From Bacillus timonensis (GTDB lineage Bacteria > Bacillota > Bacilli > Bacillales > Bacillaceae_L): a stretch of DNA of 63,942 bases. The notes under the pieces were generated by a model. That model did no database searches. It saw only the letters and a program-made list of their open reading frames with translations, and was not told the DNA's origin. A program made the translations under genes and the position numbers. The stretch spans positions 1 through 63,942 of the forward strand of contig NZ_SLUB01000024.1 of NCBI RefSeq assembly GCF_004799755.1, given 5' to 3'. Shown piece after piece: positions 8,191 through 17,653 of the stretch. Each line of letters begins with the position of its first letter. The stretch's first letter is position 1.

Positions 8191-9370
8191 ATGAATCCCC
8201 CCTCTTCACTGAAGAGGAAGCTTTCTGTAAATAAATCGCATCCTCATTTTCGATAACCTTAAAACAATCGACACCCTTTCTAGCAAAGCTTCGTAAAATC
8301 AATGGCTCATTTTCTTCCATTTCTCCTAACACGATCATATAAGGTGATAGTTGCTGTTGTCTTGTAATCGTATGAATCATGTAATGAAACGGAATTGTCA
8401 CACTATGCTTACTCAGCCTCGCAATCAATTCGAGTGCTTTTGCTAAATGTTCCTTCCCAACTCCAAGTGGGAGATGGATATATGGTGTTTTACCGGCTTT
8501 TCTTACATTGACAAAAACCTCAAAAGGGATATTTTTTACGGTTGCTGTTTCGAGCAAATACGTTAACCCACTTAAATATTGCTCCAGTTTTCGTTCCCGA
8601 ACGTTGATAATAATGGTCCATGAAAACTGAGCCGTTTGATCAAATAGTTTTGTTTGTAATTGATTTGTACGGGCGCTCGCCTTCCAGTGAACTCTATTAA
8701 ATGGATCAGTAGGTACATAACTCCTCGTCCCGACAATCGCTGTCATGTCTTCAAAAAACGAAGTCCGGATTGGGTACTCCCCTTGATTTTTTGGAACGAT
8801 TTTTTCAATTCCCCCTACTGTTTCAGGTGAAGAATAAATGATCGTTTCAAAGCTAACCGGCTTCAAAAAGCGAAGATACGCTTCACCAAAGCCAAATAAA
8901 TGAGGAATTCTCACCTCAAGTGTACGGATTTTCGCAACTCCCCTTTGCCTCCCTTCAAATGGAAGTCTTGTCGTAAACGCCTGTCGTCCGAAAAGAGTAA
9001 GGGGTAGAGTTAGTTCAATCTGTTCCGTTTCTAGTACCTTTCTTTCATTCTTAAAACCGACAACATGGTCGATCGTCATCCGGATGTGACCATTAAAGAT
9101 TGGTAATCGTCCCTCTTGACTTAATGTAAGAGAAAAATCACTTTCTTCACCTTTAAAGAGTTTGACAGTTTCTTTATCAACAGAAACAGTTATTTTATTT
9201 CCAACATGCTTTAAATAATATTTGTTTAGAAAGACAAATAAAAGGAATAGTACCCCAACAAACACAAGTAAAAAAACCTGAGAAAGGATCCCCACTACTA
9301 TAAATATGGAAGAAAGAAACATCATGTACGACATTTCATTTCCAATCGATATTTGCCGTTGCCAGTTCAT
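8180..9370 (-). CDS. yeaD: DUF58 domain protein (YeaD-like)
   Basis: A 396-residue protein. Two adjacent N-terminal helices (about 12-50) are followed by a beta-rich region. The DUF58 signature VGTRSYVPTDPFNRVHWKAS (residues ~214-233) ends in the conserved HWKxSAR element, with a VWA-like C-terminus. DUF58 proteins are obligate partners of MoxR AAA+ ATPases, thought to help assemble or mature metal-containing or membrane complexes. The start overlaps the moxR stop by one base (TAATG) and the end overlaps the next gene, a tightly coupled operon matching B. subtilis yeaC-yeaD-yebA. Confidence 0.87.
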   Translation of the reverse strand: MNWQRQISIGNEMSYMMFLSSIFIVVGILSQVFLLVFVGVLFLLFVFLNKYYLKHVGNKITVSVDKETVKLFKGEESDFSLTLSQEGRLPIFNGHIRMTIDHVVGFKNERKVLETEQIELTLPLTLFGRQAFTTRLPFEGRQRGVAKIRTLEVRIPHLFGFGEAYLRFLKPVSFETIIYSSPETVGGIEKIVPKNQGEYPIRTSFFEDMTAIVGTRSYVPTDPFNRVHWKASARTNQLQTKLFDQTAQFSWTIIINVRERKLEQYLSGLTYLLETATVKNIPFEVFVNVRKAGKTPYIHLPLGVGKEHLAKALELIARLSKHSVTIPFHYMIHTITRQQQLSPYMIVLGEMEENEPLILRSFARKGVDCFKVIENEDAIYLQKASSSVKRGDSFAI

Positions 9371-10320
9371 TACTTAACAGCCCCAGCTTCTACCGGAACA
9401 GAAACTGTTGAAAGCAACTCCTGAACGATTTGGCGATTCGTCTTTTTCAATGATCCCTCCATCGTAAGTACAAGACGGTGTGATATCACATACGGAGCCA
9501 TAAACTTAATATCCTCTGGAGTCACAAACAAACGTCCTTCTAAATACGCCTTACCTTGGGCAGCTTTCATCAACGCTAGAGTGCCCCTCGGGCTTACTCC
9601 AACTTCGATATCAGCATGCTTCCTAGTGGCATGAACGATTCGTACTAAATAATCCTCAACTTCATCAGCAAGTCTTACTTGCCCGACTTCAGCTTGCATG
9701 GATTGAATCTCTTCTTTTGTAAGAACCTCTAAAATGTCCTCGATCGGGTTGCTTTGCCGATACGTTCTCATGATTTGCCTTTCCTCTTCAAAGCTTGGAT
9801 AGCCAAGATCAATTTGAACAAAAAAACGGTCCATTTGGGCCTCTGGGAGTGGAAAAGTTCCCTGTTGTGACTCAATTGGGTTTTGTGTAGCAATTACGAT
9901 AAATGGTGAAGGCAGTTTTAATGTTTCACCATCAATGGTTACCTGGCGTTCTTCCATGACCTCTAGCAAACTAGATTGCGTCCTTGGAGTCGCACGGTTA
10001 ATCTCATCGGCTAACAGGATATTGGTCATCACCGGACCAGGACGAAGCTGAAATTCTTGCTCCTTCGGGTTAAAAAATTGGATCCCGGTAATATCACTTG
10101 GCAGCACATCTGGAGTAAATTGAATGCGCTTAAAATTTCCGCTAATCGATTTTGCAAAACTTTTCGCAAGCATTGTCTTGCCTGTACCAGGAACACTCTC
10201 TAGTAAAATATGACCTTTATTAATAAGAGAGTTTAGGACTAACTCAATCACATCATCCTTTCCGATGATCACTTTCCCAATATTCTCTTTGATTTTTAGC
10301 ACATTCTCTTGTATAGACAT
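9370..10320 (-). CDS. yeaC: MoxR-family AAA+ ATPase (YeaC-like)
   Basis: A 316-residue protein. Walker A ESVPGTGKT at 41-49, Walker B ILLADEINRA near 104-113, sensor 1 region IATQNP, arginine-finger region LPEAQMDRFF, and a C-terminal lid with GVSPRGTLALM. It is a MoxR-type chaperone ATPase acting in the cytosol, normally with the DUF58 protein encoded next. First gene of the operon; a ribosome site GGGGGGCGC-like lies just before the ATG. Substrate complex unknown. Confidence 0.92.
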   Translation of the reverse strand: MSIQENVLKIKENIGKVIIGKDDVIELVLNSLINKGHILLESVPGTGKTMLAKSFAKSISGNFKRIQFTPDVLPSDITGIQFFNPKEQEFQLRPGPVMTNILLADEINRATPRTQSSLLEVMEERQVTIDGETLKLPSPFIVIATQNPIESQQGTFPLPEAQMDRFFVQIDLGYPSFEEERQIMRTYRQSNPIEDILEVLTKEEIQSMQAEVGQVRLADEVEDYLVRIVHATRKHADIEVGVSPRGTLALMKAAQGKAYLEGRLFVTPEDIKFMAPYVISHRLVLTMEGSLKKTNRQIVQELLSTVSVPVEAGAVK

Positions 10321-10433
10321 AAGCGCCCCCCGTATTTACTAAAATATGTAATTCTATGATAATTTAAATTTATCAAAAATATAGATATATTCCAACATAA
10401 TTATTCTGCAATGCTTGGAATTAATTAATTCTA

Positions 10434-10521
10434 TTAAAAAAAGAGAGTCATGAACTCTCCTTCATAGAAACGATAAATAAAAACAGACAGACCCACAAAA
10501 TTGCCTATGGTCTGTCTGTTT
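10434..10521 (-). terminator. Two tandem terminators after ptsG
   Basis: First: a 13-bp perfect stem AAACAGACAGACC (10481-10493) with 10509-10521, followed on the minus strand by TTTTATTT. Second: GAGAGT/ACTCTC (10443-10448, 10454-10459), then seven T. Both point in the ptsG direction and insulate the yeaC operon. Confidence 0.85.
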
Positions 10522-10528
10522 ATTTTCG

Positions 10529-12565
10529 TTATCCTTTTGTAATCTCGATGATATTTTCTTCAGAGAGATTAATAGTTCCTTGCTTTTTATAAACGATCTT
10601 TTCTCCTTCTGCAAGGTTTGTAAATACAATCGGAGTCATAATTGAGGTTGCATTTTCCTTAATATAATCTAAATCCACTTTTAAAAGCGGTTGGCCTTTT
10701 TCGACCTTATCATTTTCACTCACAAATAGTTCAAAACCTTGTCCTTTTAGATTAACTGTATCAATCCCAACATGAATTAGAATTTCACGACCTGAATCAG
10801 AAAGAATACCAATCGCATGCTTGGTTGGAAACACGTTGATAATTTTCCCATTTACAGGTGAAGCAATTACACCTTCTGATGGAATAATTGCAAAGCCGTC
10901 ACCCATCATTTTTCCAGAAAATACAGCATCAGGAACTTCAGTAATTGGTTTTAATTCACCTTTAATTGGTGATACAAAATCATCATCAGCCTGTTGTCCA
11001 TTTGCCAATATATCTGGTTTTATTTCTTCATTCCGGCTTTTTTCTACTTCACGGGGCTTTTTCCCGGTCATTACATCTTGCATTTGACTTTTAATGATTT
11101 CAGATCGTGGGCCAAAGATTGCCTGAATATTATTTCCAACTTCAAGCACACCAGCGGCTCCTAATTTTTTTAACTCATCCTTATCTACATTTTTAATATC
11201 ATTTACAGAAACACGAAGTCGAGTAATGCACGCATCAAGATGGGCAATATTTTCTTGTCCGCCCATTGCATCTAGGATGTTAAAAGCGAGATCTCCAGCC
11301 TTTTCTTCCTTATCCTCTTCCCCTTTTGCTACTTCACGTCCAGGTGTCATGAGATTAAATTTACTAATGGCAAAACGGAAGATCACATAGTAGATAACGG
11401 CAAACACAAGACCTACTAATATTGCAATCCACCAAGGCTCTCTACCAGGCAAAATACCAAATAAGAAAAAGTCAATTCCTCCACCTGAGAAGGTATAGCC
11501 TATATTAACACTCAAAGCCGTCATTAAAACAAAAGATAATCCATCCAAGATTGCGTGGATTAAGAATAGAATTGGAGACACAAACATAAATGAAAATTCA
11601 AGTGGCTCTGTGATACCTGTTAAAAACGATGTTAGGGCACCTGAACCCAATAATCCGGCTACAAGTTTTTTATTTTCTGGACGTGCAGCATGATACATCG
11701 CAAGTGCAGCAGCCGGTAGACCAAACATCATAATCGGAAATTCACCAGCCATAAAGTTACCAGACGTAATATCTACTCCATCTCTCAATTGGGCAAAGAA
11801 GATTGTCATATCTCCCCTAACAACTTGGCCAGCTTGTGTTGTATAAGAACCGAATTCGTACCAAAACGGCGCATGGAAAATATGATGTAATCCAAACGGA
11901 ATCAGTAATCTTTTGATTAATCCGAAGAAAAATACAGCAAAATACGAACCTTCTTCGATTAGCCATAGAGAAGCACTATTCATTGCTTCTTGCACTGGTG
12001 GCCAAATGATTAATAATAACAGACCTGCTATAAACGAAAATGCGGCTGTTGCAATCGGAACAAATCGTTTACCTGCAAAGAAACCAAGAAATGAAGGCAT
12101 TTCTATATCATGAAAGCGATTGTAGGCAAAAGCAGCGATGAGACCGACAATGATTCCTCCAAATACACCTGTTTGCAATGTTGGAATTCCTAAAACGGAC
12201 GCAAATGCGGGGTTGTCAGCAAGCATTTCTGGAGTTACTCCCCGCCATGAACTCATTACCTGATTTAGCACTAAATAACCCACTAAAGCGGCAAGTGCTG
12301 CTGCGCCATCACCGGCTAAGCCAATCGCTACCCCAACCGCAAAGATAAGGGCCAAATTACTAAAGACAATTCCACCAGCATCCTCCATCACTGATGCGGC
12401 GAGTTGAATCCAATCAGCATCCAGGAACGGAAGATATTGCAGCATTGTTTCTTGTTGCATTGCATTTCCTATCCCCAGTAAAAGACCTGCTGCTGGTAAT
12501 AGCGCTACAGGTAGCATCAGCGCTTTACCAATCTTTTGCAGGACGCCAAAAAACTGTTTAAACAT
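10529..12565 (-). CDS. ptsG: PTS glucose-specific enzyme IICBA
   Basis: A 678-residue permease with domain order EIIC-EIIB-EIIA. The ten-helix EIIC transport domain (1-~400) includes the conserved GITEPLEF near 315. EIIB carries the phosphocysteine in [10 protein letters not shown] near 450, and EIIA the phosphohistidine in [10 protein letters not shown] near 600. It imports and phosphorylates glucose using HPr-P. Size and domain order match B. subtilis PtsG, including the covalent EIIA. Expression is controlled by the GlcT RAT/terminator in its leader. Two terminators follow. Confidence 0.96.
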   Translation of the reverse strand: MFKQFFGVLQKIGKALMLPVALLPAAGLLLGIGNAMQQETMLQYLPFLDADWIQLAASVMEDAGGIVFSNLALIFAVGVAIGLAGDGAAALAALVGYLVLNQVMSSWRGVTPEMLADNPAFASVLGIPTLQTGVFGGIIVGLIAAFAYNRFHDIEMPSFLGFFAGKRFVPIATAAFSFIAGLLLLIIWPPVQEAMNSASLWLIEEGSYFAVFFFGLIKRLLIPFGLHHIFHAPFWYEFGSYTTQAGQVVRGDMTIFFAQLRDGVDITSGNFMAGEFPIMMFGLPAAALAMYHAARPENKKLVAGLLGSGALTSFLTGITEPLEFSFMFVSPILFLIHAILDGLSFVLMTALSVNIGYTFSGGGIDFFLFGILPGREPWWIAILVGLVFAVIYYVIFRFAISKFNLMTPGREVAKGEEDKEEKAGDLAFNILDAMGGQENIAHLDACITRLRVSVNDIKNVDKDELKKLGAAGVLEVGNNIQAIFGPRSEIIKSQMQDVMTGKKPREVEKSRNEEIKPDILANGQQADDDFVSPIKGELKPITEVPDAVFSGKMMGDGFAIIPSEGVIASPVNGKIINVFPTKHAIGILSDSGREILIHVGIDTVNLKGQGFELFVSENDKVEKGQPLLKVDLDYIKENATSIMTPIVFTNLAEGEKIVYKKQGTINLSEENIIEITKG

Positions 12566-12610
12566 GTAAAATCCCCCTATATTTTTTCATTCTCATTAAG
12601 AGTTTCCAGA

Positions 12611-12748
12611 AAAATAAAAAAAGACATGAGTAAGGAAGATAATTAAAAGAAGCTGCACGGATCCTATCTCCGAAAAAAGGAAAGTATATCCTGTTACACT
12701 TCATTTAATCATTCTCTTTACTCATGCCTGATCGAATCAGTGACACGT
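12611..12748 (-). promoter_or_regulatory. GlcT RNA antiterminator (RAT) and overlapping terminator upstream of ptsG
   Basis: The minus strand of 12723-12748 reads ACGTGTCACTGATTCGATCAGGCATG (core CACTGATTCGATCAGGCAT). The 3-prime part CATGAGTAA (12718-12726) can pair with TTACTCATG (12625-12633), which is followed by a long T-rich tract; the two structures exclude each other. It differs from the ptsH copy at a single base in the core. Confidence 0.93.
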
Positions 12749-12763
12749 TAAAAACAATGTATG

Positions 12764-13609
12764 CTATTTCATTTTCTTCTGAAGCCTTTGCAGATGCATC
12801 GTAATATAGACAGCTTCAGCATCAAAAACGGGCTTCTTTAATGTTTGTTGCATGATCTTAATGAGTTTCCATGAGAGATTATAACATAATGGATATTCTT
12901 CTTTCAAGAGAGCCGTGATTATTTCAGGTTCCTCTACCTTCTCACCAGCTTTTACCCGTTCAATTGCAAACCTTAAATGCCGTACAAGTCTCATATAATC
13001 AATGCTGTTTTTATCAATCACTATTTTTAACTGTTCTTCCACCGTCTGCACCAATTTTGTCACAAGTTGAGAATGCAGATTTACTTCCGATAATTCTTTA
13101 TTGGTTATTGCACTGTGGATGTGGAGGGCTATGAACCCTGCTTCTCCCTCAGGTAAGTGTATATTACTTTCCTTGCTAAATAGATGCATTACTTCTTTGG
13201 CTATTCCGTATTCCCTAGGATACAATGCTTGCGTTTCTATTAAGAAAGGATTACGGATTTCCATCCCCTGTGAAACCCGTGCGACAGTAAACATCAAGTG
13301 GTCGGTCAAGGCCACATGGATATGCTCATTCAATGACGATTCCGTTCTGCTTTTAATTAACTCTATAGCTGAAATAATTACTCTTTGTAAATCATCCTCT
13401 AAATATGGTAGGAGCTTAATATAGTTTTTTTGTTCTTTTTCATTCTTTAGGACAAATAGCTTTTCCACATTCGCATCATATAGTACATCATGTTTCTTTC
13501 GGTTAAAGCCAATACCCTTCCCGATTATAACGACCTCCCCATAGTCGGAGTGATCTGCAATAATAACATTATTATTTAGAGCTTTAGATATGATAATATC
13601 AGACATCAT
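12764..13609 (-). CDS. glcT: PtsGHI operon antiterminator GlcT
   Basis: A 281-residue BglG-family regulator. The N-terminal co-antiterminator RNA-binding domain (1-~60, KALNNNVIIADH and GKGIGF) is followed by two PTS regulation domains. PRD1 contains HVALTDHLMF and ALHIHSAI histidines; PRD2 contains LVRHLRFAIER and TMHLQRL. In the absence of glucose EIIGlc phosphorylates PRD1 and inactivates it; with glucose it binds RAT elements and prevents termination. It is directly upstream of ptsG, as in B. subtilis, and two target RATs occur in this window. The ribosome site is GTGGGG-like, with a second ATG one codon in. Confidence 0.95.
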   Translation of the reverse strand: MMSDIIISKALNNNVIIADHSDYGEVVIIGKGIGFNRKKHDVLYDANVEKLFVLKNEKEQKNYIKLLPYLEDDLQRVIISAIELIKSRTESSLNEHIHVALTDHLMFTVARVSQGMEIRNPFLIETQALYPREYGIAKEVMHLFSKESNIHLPEGEAGFIALHIHSAITNKELSEVNLHSQLVTKLVQTVEEQLKIVIDKNSIDYMRLVRHLRFAIERVKAGEKVEEPEIITALLKEEYPLCYNLSWKLIKIMQQTLKKPVFDAEAVYITMHLQRLQKKMK

Positions 13610-13698
13610 AATTCCCCACTTTTTAGCTTTACATACCCTTCATATCCTATCTGAGCGAGGAGTAGAAATCAATTATTTAAGCTCCATAAGCTCTCCTT

Positions 13699-14958
13699 TT
13701 ACGGATGTCTGATGGGTAATTTAATCATTACTTTCGTTCCAAATCCAACCTTACTTTTAATGTGGAATGTCCCCTTATGGTCTTGAATAATCTTATTGCT
13801 CATCGTGAGACCAAGTCCCATTCCTTTTTCTTTTAATGTAAAAAATGGCTCTCCTATTTTTTTAAGTCGTTTTTTTGGAATTCCAACGCCAGTGTCGATG
13901 ACTTCAATTTTTACTTTATCGTTATTGACCTTCGTACGAATTCTTATTTTCCCTCCAGCCGGCATGGCATCAATTGAATTTTTAATGACATTGACAAATA
14001 CTTGAATAAGTTCGTTTTTATCTCCATAAAGAATCGCTTTAGCAGCATCATTTTCAACTCTTACTTCTACATTATGTAGAATTGCTTCGTGTGAGGTAAG
14101 CTTGATCACATAATCAATGAGGTCGCTTACTTTAAATTCTTTTAGAATTTTACTTTGCGGCTTGGAAAAAACAAGTAACTCACTAACAATTTGATTAATC
14201 CTGTCAAGCTCCGAAAGGATAATATCTGATATTTGAGTGTTAGACTCGTCTTTTTCCTTTTGCAATTGGACGAAGCCTTTGATTGTCGTAAGAGGATTTC
14301 GTATTTCATGAGCAATTCCAGCAGCCAATTCACCTACGACAGAGAGTTTCTCCCTTCTGCGAGCAAGCTCTTCAGCAGCCTTCTCATTTGATACATCCCT
14401 TCCTATAGTAACAAGACCCGCTCTCTTTCCCTCTTCAAATAAAGGGACACGAATAACATCGAAGGTTTTAAGTTCTTCACTTGGGATCATGATGGTTTGC
14501 TCATAACGAGTCTCCATCCCCTTCATCCATGTTTCTTCATCTAATTGGATATTTTGAAGCAAGTATTCCGCAAAATCTGGATACATCTGTGCAATTTCTA
14601 GATCCGTTTTATTTTTATACATTTCTGTTTGGAGGTTGTAGAGATCTTTTGCATACCGATTGACACGAATCCACCGTCCTTGTCCATCTTTAAAACAGAC
14701 GAAATCGGGCATCGCATTAATTAGTGTCGTCAGTTCTTTTTGCTCTTCCAAAGCCTTTACATAAGCATCATGCTTTTTGATGAAAAGATGCAAGAGAACC
14801 GTTGTAATAATAACAAAGACGAGCCCTTTTCCAATTTGAAAATAATTCACATTGACAGATGGAAATTTATCTAGGAGATATTCGGAAAACGTAATCCAAA
14901 ACAGGCTTGCCAAAAAATAGATGAGCCACAATCGCTTTTTAAAAACTTCTTTAAACAT
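13699..14958 (-). CDS. Membrane PAS-domain sensor histidine kinase (sporulation-kinase-like)
   Basis: A 419-residue kinase. Two transmembrane helices (about 8-27 and 40-60) have almost no extracellular loop. One PAS domain (about 70-190, INAMPDFVCFKDG) follows, then HisKA with phospho-acceptor H in GIAHEIRNPLTT. The HATPase_c domain has the N box VNVIKNSIDA, G1 DTGVGIP and G2 GMGLGL. The kinase core without a receiver domain resembles the KinA-E phosphorelay kinases and KinE/YkrQ relatives; no response regulator gene is adjacent, consistent with an orphan phosphorelay input. The start at 14958 has GAGGTG 6 nt upstream; an upstream in-frame start lacks one. Confidence 0.85.
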   Translation of the reverse strand: MFKEVFKKRLWLIYFLASLFWITFSEYLLDKFPSVNVNYFQIGKGLVFVIITTVLLHLFIKKHDAYVKALEEQKELTTLINAMPDFVCFKDGQGRWIRVNRYAKDLYNLQTEMYKNKTDLEIAQMYPDFAEYLLQNIQLDEETWMKGMETRYEQTIMIPSEELKTFDVIRVPLFEEGKRAGLVTIGRDVSNEKAAEELARRREKLSVVGELAAGIAHEIRNPLTTIKGFVQLQKEKDESNTQISDIILSELDRINQIVSELLVFSKPQSKILKEFKVSDLIDYVIKLTSHEAILHNVEVRVENDAAKAILYGDKNELIQVFVNVIKNSIDAMPAGGKIRIRTKVNNDKVKIEVIDTGVGIPKKRLKKIGEPFFTLKEKGMGLGLTMSNKIIQDHKGTFHIKSKVGFGTKVMIKLPIRHP

Positions 14959-15084
14959 GACAAGCACCTCGTAACCATTTGACAATAAATTCAATTTGCT
15001 GTATAGTAGTTATTTGCTCCCTTAAAACTTATAACATAATTATTTATATAAATAAAGATAGTTCGTTTTATCTTTTACTTTTGA

Positions 15085-15249
15085 GAAAGACTTATTCACA
15101 CTGGACCGGCTTCGGAGCCGAAAGGACGAAAGAGAGGTAGGGCTTTCGTTGTTTAAGATTTTCAAATCTACCGCGGCAATAAATAATATGATAAAAAGTG
15201 TATCTCGCCCAAGACAAGAACCAACCGTAACGTGCGGTTGGTTCTTTTT
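15085..15249 (+). ncRNA. Candidate structured small RNA ending in an intrinsic terminator
   Basis: The gap between two minus-strand genes holds four successive perfect hairpins: CGGCT/AGCCG (15107-15120), ACGAAAG/CTTTCGT (15126-15149), AGATT/AATCT (15156-15169) and GAACCAACC/GGTTGGTTC (15218-15244). The last is followed on the plus strand by TTTTTC. GGTAG (15136-15140) and CTACC (15168-15172) could pair across two stems. No plus-strand gene lies nearby, so the terminator would end a free-standing RNA. Read on the minus strand, the second hairpin shows a C-rich loop (CCCTACCTCT). The strand is uncertain and I cannot name a family. Confidence 0.45.
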
Positions 15250-16004
15250 CATAATTTATAGGTTGCACCGTGTAACTGAATTGTTTTCCCCTTGCTCGGT
15301 TCAATTCCAATCCTGTATGGCCGTTCCCCTCTTGGATGATCTTCATTACAAAAATAGACTTCGATTGAATCAAAGTGTACTTTAAAAGCGTACTGTTCAG
15401 TACCAGGCAGAACCGTGTCTGAGATAGTCCCTTTGAATAAATCGGACCATTGCTTTGCTGTTATTTCGGGTTCCTTCACCGAGTAGCCAATATACGAAAT
15501 GCGTTTGCCGTCCGGAATATACAACCCTTTCGTAACAAGGTCTTTTACCCTTACTTCATTCTCTTCTCCCCACTCAATAAAAAAAGGCATAGGATGGGAT
15601 TCCTCTATAAACAGCATCGACCATTTAAGCAAAGTGCCGTCTGGTCGCTTTCGTGATCCAGGATATGGACCGAGAGTTTTAACACCTTTTTCAGCTAGAT
15701 GTAGTTGTACCTTTTTAATTGAAGATGTTCGAAACGCAATTTGAGATAGTCCTTCTCCTAGCTGATAGTCTTTGTAAAGATGGCTGCTAAACGGATGATT
15801 CCCTTCTCTTGTTACATCTAAGTTGTGGATTCCAATCCATTCAATATAAGCTACCTTTTTAAAATAACATAATGTATTATAAGTCCCCCAATTATCATGG
15901 TTTCCTCCTTTAACAGGATGAAAACCCAGCAACTGAAAAGCTGCCATAGGGGCATGTGGGTCTTTCACATAATGAACAACATGGTCAAAACGAATCTCCA
16001 ACAT
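15249..16004 (-). CDS. VOC family protein, glyoxalase-like domain
   Basis: A 251-residue protein. The N-terminus MLEIRFDHVVHYVKDP is typical of the Glyoxalase_3-like (PF13468 type) group. Paired beta-alpha-beta-beta modules follow, with histidine and glutamate residues (DHVVHYV, FIEWGEE) that could bind a metal. Found widely in Bacillus as a conserved protein of unknown substrate. The ATG at 16004 has GGAG 5 nt before it; a GTG six bases earlier is the alternative. Cytosolic. Followed by the hairpin at 15218-15244, which may serve as its terminator too. Confidence 0.78.
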   Translation of the reverse strand: MLEIRFDHVVHYVKDPHAPMAAFQLLGFHPVKGGNHDNWGTYNTLCYFKKVAYIEWIGIHNLDVTREGNHPFSSHLYKDYQLGEGLSQIAFRTSSIKKVQLHLAEKGVKTLGPYPGSRKRPDGTLLKWSMLFIEESHPMPFFIEWGEENEVRVKDLVTKGLYIPDGKRISYIGYSVKEPEITAKQWSDLFKGTISDTVLPGTEQYAFKVHFDSIEVYFCNEDHPRGERPYRIGIEPSKGKTIQLHGATYKL

Positions 16005-16084
16005 ATCCACTCCAAACCCGGTTTTTATATCATTTTACCATAAAGTGAAACTTCAACAGTGGTGGTTCTACGGTCTGTTCATGC

Positions 16085-16114
16085 AAAAAAAATAAGACCC
16101 TATAAAGGATCTTA
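16085..16114 (-). terminator. tcyP terminator
   Basis: On the minus strand TAAGATCC / GGGTCTTA pair around a short loop, followed by eight T. Confidence 0.85.
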
Positions 16115-16126
16115 CTTTTCTTGACA

Positions 16127-17509
16127 TTATGCACCCAGTGATTGAGTAGGGCTTGAATATGTTTCCTTATCAAGTTCATTAGTCATTCTACTTGTAAGGA
16201 CACCAGCTGTCATACTGCCGCTTACGTTAAGAGCTGTACGCCCCATGTCAATTAATGGTTCAACAGAAATCAATAAACCTGCTAATGCTACAGGCAAATC
16301 GAGAGCTGATAAGACAAGGATGGCAGCAAATGTTGCGCCTCCCCCAACACCCGCAACGCCAAATGAGCTAATTGCAACAATCACGACTACTGTTAAAATA
16401 AAGGATGGGTCCAATGGATTTATTCCAACCGTTGGAGCAATCATCACAGCAAGCATTGCTGGATATACGCCGGCACAACCATTCTGTCCGATGGAAAGCC
16501 CAAACGAACCAGCAAAGTTGGCAATACCTTCGGAAACACCTAAATCATTTGTTTGTGCTTTGATGTTGAGTGGCAATGTCCCTGCACTAGAGCGTGATGA
16601 AAACGCAAATGCTAAAACTGGGAATGCCTTTTTCAGATAAGTGATCGGATTTAAACCAGCAAATGTTAGCAACAATAAATGGATTGCGAACACAATCAAT
16701 AATGCAACATAAGAGGCAACTACAAATTTTCCAAGCTTATAAATCGCCCCATAATCACTGGTAGCTGTCACACGAGTCATAATCGCAAGAACACCATAAG
16801 GAGTTAAGCGTAAAATAATCGTTACAACACGCATGATAACGGAGTATAGCGCATCGATCATCTTCGCAAACAGATTTGCATTTTCTGGATCTTTACGACG
16901 AACACCAAGGTAAGCCATACCGATAAACGCCGCAAAAATAACAACCGCGATGGTTGAAGTTGGACGAGCGCCTGTAAAATCTAGAAATGGATTGGCTGGT
17001 AATAAATCGACAATTTGTTCGGGAAACGTCTTATCTTGAATATCAGCATAACGCTGGTCGAGGGCCTCTCCTCTTGCTGTCTCAGCATCTCCAGCTTCAA
17101 TTTGGATCGCTTCCAAATCAAATGCAACAGTTGTACCAACCCCAACAAGTGCTGAAAGTGCAGTTGTACCTACTAAAATCGCAAGGATTAGGAAACTAAT
17201 TTTTCCGATATTATTTGCCAATTTCATTTTCGTAAATGCGGATACGATTGAAATGAAAACAAGAGGCATGACAATCATTTGTAAAAATTTCACATATCCA
17301 TTCCCAACGATGTTAAACCAACTAATCGACTCAGAAATGATTTCTGATTCCGCCCCATAAATGAGTTGCAGGATGAGACCAAACACAATTCCTAAGCCAA
17401 GTGCTGTAAATACTCGTTTTGAAAATGTGACATGCTTTTTTTGCATATAAACTAATAATAATAGCAATAAGACCATAAACACGATATTTACAATACCAAG
17501 TAAACTCAT
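16127..17509 (-). CDS. tcyP: Sodium/proton-dicarboxylate-type symporter, L-cystine transporter TcyP
   Basis: A 460-residue DAACS-family protein with eight predicted helices plus re-entrant loops. The HP1/HP2 signatures appear as AFSSRSSAGTLPLNI (serine-rich) and GQNGCAGVYPAM, with VAGVGGGATFAA near the C-terminus. An insert of acidic residues (about 135-165) between helices is typical of TcyP (YhcL), which imports L-cystine in B. subtilis. AAGGAGG lies 7 nt before the ATG. A promoter with TTGACG and TATGCT spaced 18 nt apart can be read upstream; no CymR-type box is evident. Monocistronic. Confidence 0.92.
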   Translation of the reverse strand: MSLLGIVNIVFMVLLLLLLVYMQKKHVTFSKRVFTALGLGIVFGLILQLIYGAESEIISESISWFNIVGNGYVKFLQMIVMPLVFISIVSAFTKMKLANNIGKISFLILAILVGTTALSALVGVGTTVAFDLEAIQIEAGDAETARGEALDQRYADIQDKTFPEQIVDLLPANPFLDFTGARPTSTIAVVIFAAFIGMAYLGVRRKDPENANLFAKMIDALYSVIMRVVTIILRLTPYGVLAIMTRVTATSDYGAIYKLGKFVVASYVALLIVFAIHLLLLTFAGLNPITYLKKAFPVLAFAFSSRSSAGTLPLNIKAQTNDLGVSEGIANFAGSFGLSIGQNGCAGVYPAMLAVMIAPTVGINPLDPSFILTVVVIVAISSFGVAGVGGGATFAAILVLSALDLPVALAGLLISVEPLIDMGRTALNVSGSMTAGVLTSRMTNELDKETYSSPTQSLGA

Positions 17510-17610
17510 ACGATTTCCTCCTTTTTATTTATCAACGTATTAAAGCATAATGCAGATAATACGAATCCGTCAAGTATGAAATACGCTTATAAAATCAAAT
17601 TTATTATAGA

Positions 17611-17646
17611 AAAAACCGTCTAGAACGACATTGTTCCAGACGGTTT
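17611..17646 (-). terminator. Terminator of the VWA-like gene
   Basis: A long stem AAACCGTCT-GAAC / GTTC-AGACGGTTT with one mismatch, then TTTTTT on the minus strand. Confidence 0.85.
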
Positions 17647-17653
17647 GTCCATG

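Noticed and set aside
15149-15385. 78-codon plus-strand frame over the candidate small RNA
   Set aside because: It runs through the terminator into the antisense of the VOC gene and starts with TTG at a poor ribosome site.
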